From Actinomycetes bacterium (GTDB lineage Bacteria > Actinomycetota > CALGFH01): a DNA stretch of 8,679 bases. Positions 5,722-8,679 of this stretch are shown piece after piece. The position numbers and the translations under genes are program-made. Under the pieces are notes generated by a model that made no database searches, was not told where the DNA came from, and worked only from the letters and a program-made list of their open reading frames with translations. Within the stretch, counting starts at the first letter, position 1. Each line of letters starts with the position of its first letter. The stretch is from assembly GCA_030152105.1 (NCBI GenBank), contig JASLIH010000510.1, positions 1-8,679 of the forward strand. The letters run 5' to 3'.

Positions 5722-6849
5722 GTGCGCTTCGTCGACGAGTTCCGCGACGCTGAGAAGGCCCAGGCGCTGGCCGCCCAGATCGCCGCCCTGTGCGAGCCGG
5801 GCCGCCAGTACAAGTTCATGGAGGTGTGCGGCGGCCACACCCACACCATCTACAAGCACGGCCTCGAGGACTACCTGCCCGAGAGCATCACCCTGGTCCA
5901 CGGGCCGGGCTGCCCGGTCTGCGTGATCCCCATGGGCCGGGTGGACGACGCCATCTTCATCGCCAGGCAGCCGGACGTGATCATGACCTCGTTCGGGGAC
6001 ATGATGCGGGTCCCGGGCAGCAACGGCGCGTTCTTCGACGCCACCGCCCGCGGCGCCGACATCCGGATGGTCTACTCGCCCCTGGACAGCCTGAAGATCG
6101 CCAGGCAGAACCCGGACAAGCGGGTCGTGTTCATGGCCATCGGGTTCGAGACCACGGCCCCGTCCAGCGCCATGACGGTGCTGCGGGCGGCCGCCGAGGG
6201 GCTGGAGAACTTCTCGATCTTCTGCAACCACGTCACCATCATCCCGGCCATCAAGGCCATCCTGGACTCGCCCGACCTGCGCCTCGACGGCTTCATCGGG
6301 CCGGGGCACGTGTCGACGGTGATCGGCTGCCGGCCGTACGAGTTCATCGCCGGCGAGTACGGCAAGCCGCTGGTCTGCGCCGGGTTCGAGCCGCTGGACC
6401 TGCTCCAGTCGATCTACATGCTGATGCTGCAGCTGGCCGAGGGCCGCTGCGAGGTCGAGAACCAGTACTCCCGGGTGGTGCCCTGGGACGGCAACCTCAA
6501 GGCCCTCCAGGTGATCAACGAGGTCATGGAGCTGCGTCCCTACTTCGAGTGGCGCGGGCTCGGCTTCATCTCCCACTCGGCCCTGCGGGTCCGGGAGAGC
6601 TACGCCAGCTTCGACGCCGAGCGGCAGTTCCTGGTCCCCGGTGTGCGGGTCGCCGACCCCAAGGCCTGCCAGTGCGGCGAGGTCCTCAAGGGCGTCCTCA
6701 AGCCCTGGGAGTGCAAGGTCTTCGGCACCGCCTGCACCCCCGAGACGCCCATCGGCACCTGCATGGTCTCGCCCGAGGGGGCCTGCGCGGCCTACTACAA
6801 CTTCGGCCGCTTCACCCGCGAGCGGGTCAAGGAGGCGACCAGGTCGTGA
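5722..6849 (+). CDS. hypD: Hydrogenase maturation scaffold HypD
   Basis: 375 residues, full length. HypD is a [4Fe-4S] protein and the scaffold on which cyanide and CO are attached to iron together with HypC. All signature motifs are present: EVCGGHTHTIYKHGL (Cys36), GPGCPVC (Cys64, Cys67), FETTAPSSAM, GFIGPGHVSTVIG, and a C-terminal cysteine-rich region (Cys316, 318, 331, 338, 347, 355) that ligates the cluster, ending in GACAAYYNFGR. The GTG start at 5722 has AGAGGAG (5708-5714) 7 bases upstream. The stop overlaps the hypE start (GTGA), so the two are likely translated as a coupled pair. I see nothing abnormal in the gene. Confidence 0.98.
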   Translation: MRFVDEFRDAEKAQALAAQIAALCEPGRQYKFMEVCGGHTHTIYKHGLEDYLPESITLVHGPGCPVCVIPMGRVDDAIFIARQPDVIMTSFGDMMRVPGSNGAFFDATARGADIRMVYSPLDSLKIARQNPDKRVVFMAIGFETTAPSSAMTVLRAAAEGLENFSIFCNHVTIIPAIKAILDSPDLRLDGFIGPGHVSTVIGCRPYEFIAGEYGKPLVCAGFEPLDLLQSIYMLMLQLAEGRCEVENQYSRVVPWDGNLKALQVINEVMELRPYFEWRGLGFISHSALRVRESYASFDAERQFLVPGVRVADPKACQCGEVLKGVLKPWECKVFGTACTPETPIGTCMVSPEGACAAYYNFGRFTRERVKEATRS

Positions 6850-7946
6850 CCTCGCAGTCCCAGCAGTACCAGGAGCTGAGCCGCGAGGAGCAGGTGCTCC
6901 AGCGGATCGAGAAGGCGCGCGCTCGCAAGGCCAAGCTCAAGGAGGAGCGGATCACCCTGTCGCACGGTTCCGGCGGCAAGGCGACCCAGACGCTGATCGA
7001 GGCCGTGTTCCTGGAGGCGTTCGCCAACCCGCTGCTGGCGCCCCTCGAGGACGGGGCCGTGCTGACAGCCCTCGGCGGGCGCCTGGCGTTCACGACCGAC
7101 TCCTACGTGGTGTCGCCGCTGTTCTTCCCCGGTGGCGACATCGGCGACCTGGCCGTGAACGGCACCGTCAACGACCTGGCGGTGAGCGGGGCCAGGCCGC
7201 TGTGGCTGTCGGCCGGGTTCATCCTCGAGGAGGGGTTCCCGGTGGCCGACCTGGAGCGGATCGTCGGCTCGATGGCCGCCGCCGCCGAACGGGCCGGGGT
7301 CCAGATCGTCACCGGCGACACCAAGGTGGTGCAGCGGGGCAAGGCCGACGGCTGCTATGTGAACACCGCCGGGGTCGGGGTGATCGAGCGCCCCGGCGAG
7401 CTGGGGGTGGCCACGGCCCGGCCCGGCGACGTCGTGATCGTGTCCGGGCCGGTCGGCGAGCACGGCATCACCATCATGCTGGCCAGGGGCGAGCTGGACA
7501 TCGAGTCCGAGGTCACCTCCGACACCGCCCCCCTCAACGGCCTGGTCGAGCGGCTCCTGGACGCCGCCCCGGGCGTCCGCGGCCTGCGCGACGCGACCAG
7601 GGGTGGGGTGGCCACCATCTGCAACGAGGTCGCCAGGGCGGCCGGGGTCGCCGTGGTGCTCGAGGAGGAGGCGGTCCCGGTCCGCCCCGACGTTCGCGGG
7701 GCCTGCGAGCTGCTCGGCATCGACCCTCTGTACGTGGCCTGCGAGGGCCGGCTGGTCGCGGTCGTCGACGGCGACCAGGTCGAGGCGGCCATGGCCGCGC
7801 TGCGCTCCCACCCCCTGGGCGAGGGCGCCGCCGTCATCGGCCGGGTCAGGGACGACCCGCCGGGCCTGGTCCTCTTGAAGACCTCGTTCGGGGGTACACG
7901 GATCGTCGACCTGCTGGTCGGCGACCCGCTGCCACGGATCTGCTGA
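6846..7946 (+). CDS. hypE: Carbamoyl-phosphate-derived cyanide donor HypE
   Basis: 366 residues. HypE accepts a carbamoyl group from HypF on its C-terminal cysteine and dehydrates it with ATP to thiocyanate, the source of the two CN ligands on the active-site iron. The protein ends in DPLPRIC, the hallmark C-terminus with the acceptor Cys366. The PurM-like ATP-binding fold is seen in SHGSGGKATQ (His40), TTDSYVVSPLFFPGGDIGDL, VNGTVNDLAVSGA, VTGDTKVV and RDATRGGVATICNE. About 35 residues before the usual N-terminal ITL-HGSGG motif form a charged, probably coiled-coil extension (residues 8-35); similar extensions occur in actinobacterial HypE as far as I recall. The GTG at 6846 overlaps the hypD stop, with AAGGAGG (6829-6835) 10 bases upstream. 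It is the last + strand gene of the cluster seen here. Confidence 0.97.
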   Translation: MTSQSQQYQELSREEQVLQRIEKARARKAKLKEERITLSHGSGGKATQTLIEAVFLEAFANPLLAPLEDGAVLTALGGRLAFTTDSYVVSPLFFPGGDIGDLAVNGTVNDLAVSGARPLWLSAGFILEEGFPVADLERIVGSMAAAAERAGVQIVTGDTKVVQRGKADGCYVNTAGVGVIERPGELGVATARPGDVVIVSGPVGEHGITIMLARGELDIESEVTSDTAPLNGLVERLLDAAPGVRGLRDATRGGVATICNEVARAAGVAVVLEEEAVPVRPDVRGACELLGIDPLYVACEGRLVAVVDGDQVEAAMAALRSHPLGEGAAVIGRVRDDPPGLVLLKTSFGGTRIVDLLVGDPLPRIC

Positions 7947-7973
7947 ACGGGGGCCGGGCGCTGGGGTTGGAGG

Positions 7974-8035
7974 GGGGCTGTGGACAGTCGCGCCAACAAC
8001 TCCCCGCTGTCGGCTACCCTCCCGACCGGGGGCCC
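7974..8035 (-). repeat. Dispersed 62-base repeat, copy B (hypE-hypF junction)
   Basis: This is the reverse complement of copy A at 4096-4157, of equal length and aligned with no gaps. The identical 20-base core is at 8005-8024, the CTGTCCACAGCCCC end (read on the minus strand) is at 7974-7987, and the GGGCCCCC end is at 8028-8035. It begins 27 bases after the hypE stop and covers the last codons and TAG stop (8014-8016) of hypF. The TAG is part of the conserved core. The repeat therefore bridges the convergent gene ends. Confidence 0.75.
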
Positions 8036-8679
8036 ATCCCCGGTGCGGCGGGCGGTTCGCCATGCCCGGTGGGCCGGGCGGTCCGGCGGGCCCGCCCCCG
8101 ACCCCGGGCGGCGGCGATGGCGGCTTGGCCGAGGCTGATGCCGGCGTCGTTGGGGGGGACCCGGGAGTGGACCAGGACCCGGAAGCCCTGTTGCTCCAGG
8201 CCGGCGACCGTCCGCTCCAGTAGCAGCATATTCTGAAAGACCCCGCCGGAGAGGGCCACCGTCCCCAGCCCGCTGTCGTCGCGGAGGGCCTGGCAGGCGG
8301 CGACGGTGGCGCCGGCCAGGCCGTTGTGGAAGCGGGCGGCGACCAGCGGGACCGGCACCCCGGCTTCCAGGTCCTCGACGACCGCCCGGACCAGGTCGCT
8401 GCCGGCCAGCCGCAGGGGCGCACCGTCGGTCCCCGGTCCGGTGAGCCTGGCCGCGTAGGCGGACGTCTCGGCCGGGTCGGCCAGTTGCTCGAGCTCGACC
8501 GCGGCCTGGCCCTCGTAGTTGACCGCGTCCCGGACGCTAAGGATCGCCGCCACGGCGTCGAACAGCCGGCCCGCGCTCGAGGTCACCGGGGAGGCCGTGC
8601 CCGACCTGGCCAGGGCGACCACCTGCTCCCAGCGGCCCAGGTTGCGCCCGACCACGTCCAGCCGTTCGGGGACCTGGCC
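8014..8679 (-). CDS. hypF: Carbamoyltransferase HypF, C-terminal part (runs off right edge)
   Basis: The minus-strand frame is open from the right edge to the TAG at 8014-8016, giving the last 221 residues of a protein that is normally about 750-780 long. HypF makes carbamoyl-adenylate from carbamoyl phosphate and ATP and transfers the carbamoyl group to HypE. The piece belongs to the C-terminal Kae1-like carbamoyltransferase domain, with PVTSSAGRLFDAVAAI, NYEGQAAVELE, FHNGLAGATV, LSGGVFQNMLLLE and VPPNDAGISLGQAAIAAAR. The acylphosphatase, zinc-finger and YrdC-like domains lie beyond the window. The usual end of the family is near GQAAIAAAR; here about 29 further Arg/Gly/Pro-rich residues follow, the last several and the stop being encoded by the dispersed repeat. 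The gene is convergent to hypE with a 67-base gap and no clear T-tract terminator. It is thus transcribed separately from hypACDE. Confidence 0.95.
   Translation of the reverse strand, partial: GQVPERLDVVGRNLGRWEQVVALARSGTASPVTSSAGRLFDAVAAILSVRDAVNYEGQAAVELEQLADPAETSAYAARLTGPGTDGAPLRLAGSDLVRAVVEDLEAGVPVPLVAARFHNGLAGATVAACQALRDDSGLGTVALSGGVFQNMLLLERTVAGLEQQGFRVLVHSRVPPNDAGISLGQAAIAAARGRGRARRTARPTGHGEPPAAPGMGPRSGG

Noticed and set aside
7947..8043. Possible bidirectional terminator between hypE and hypF (for example GTTGG/CCAAC at 7966-7997, or CCGGGG/CCCCGG at 8026-8043)
   Set aside because: The stems are short, no T-tract follows on either strand, and part of the sequence is explained by the dispersed repeat.
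6641..8236. Plus-strand open frame (531 codons) overlapping hypD, hypE and antisense hypF
   Set aside because: It is an alternative frame of hypD/hypE with low-complexity Arg/Pro/Ala content and no family resemblance.
6795..8423. Long minus-strand open frame (542 codons) across hypE and the hypF end
   Set aside because: It is antisense to the well-identified hypE and out of frame with hypF. Its composition is that of a shadow frame in GC-rich DNA.
1..8679. CRISPR array, tRNA, rRNA or riboswitch
   Set aside because: I saw no regularly spaced repeats, no tRNA cloverleaf and no known riboswitch core. Almost all bases are in protein-coding genes.

Overview
The window is a very GC-rich, gene-dense stretch of an actinobacterial-type genome. 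It carries the 3' half of a [NiFe]-hydrogenase operon plus its maturation genes. The strong G+C third-position bias, GTG starts, GTGA/ATGA stop-start overlaps and the DUF5947/DUF6084/DUF6893-type partner genes all point to Actinomycetota, possibly an uncultured soil lineage; the genus cannot be read from the sequence. The large-subunit C-terminal motif (DPCLPCGVH followed by a 21-residue tail) and the partner genes fit the high-affinity, atmospheric-H2-oxidising group 1h (Hhy) hydrogenases. That subgroup assignment is an inference.

Layout, left to right, all on the + strand unless noted: (1) hydrogenase large subunit hhyL, C-terminal 249 residues only (2-751); (2) a NifU-domain plus Rieske-like-domain protein (761-1600); (3) a DUF5947-type putative metal-binding protein (1638-2357); (4) a DUF6084-type protein (2354-2995); (5) a 489-residue protein I cannot name, with a separate conserved-looking C-terminal domain (2992-4461); (6) the large-subunit maturation endopeptidase (4458-4976); (7) a 34-36 residue single-pass membrane protein of DUF6893 type, easily missed (4979-5083); (8) hypA (5096-5455); (9) hypC (5433-5705); (10) hypD (5722-6849); (11) hypE (6846-7946). 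A convergent gene on the minus strand is the C-terminal part of hypF (8014-8679), which runs off the right edge. hypB is not in the window. There is no gene-free stretch longer than about 70 bases.

How the genes work together: HypF makes a carbamoyl group and transfers it to the C-terminal cysteine of HypE, which converts it to thiocyanate. HypC and HypD assemble Fe(CN)2CO and deliver it to the HhyL precursor. HypA, normally with HypB, inserts nickel. The endopeptidase then removes the HhyL C-terminal tail. The NifU/Rieske-like protein is the best candidate for an electron-transfer or Fe-S partner of the hydrogenase. The DUF5947, DUF6084 and 489-residue proteins, translationally coupled between structural and maturation genes, look like dedicated but uncharacterised accessory factors.

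The least expected signal is a 62-base dispersed repeat present twice in opposite orientation (4096-4157 and 7974-8035). One copy sits in frame inside the interdomain linker of the 489-residue protein. The other lies between hypE and hypF and supplies the hypF stop codon and last residues. A separate GC-rich palindrome encodes the C-terminal tail of the DUF5947 protein. Also notable is a Rieske-like domain in which the two usual histidine ligands are replaced, leaving four cysteines.
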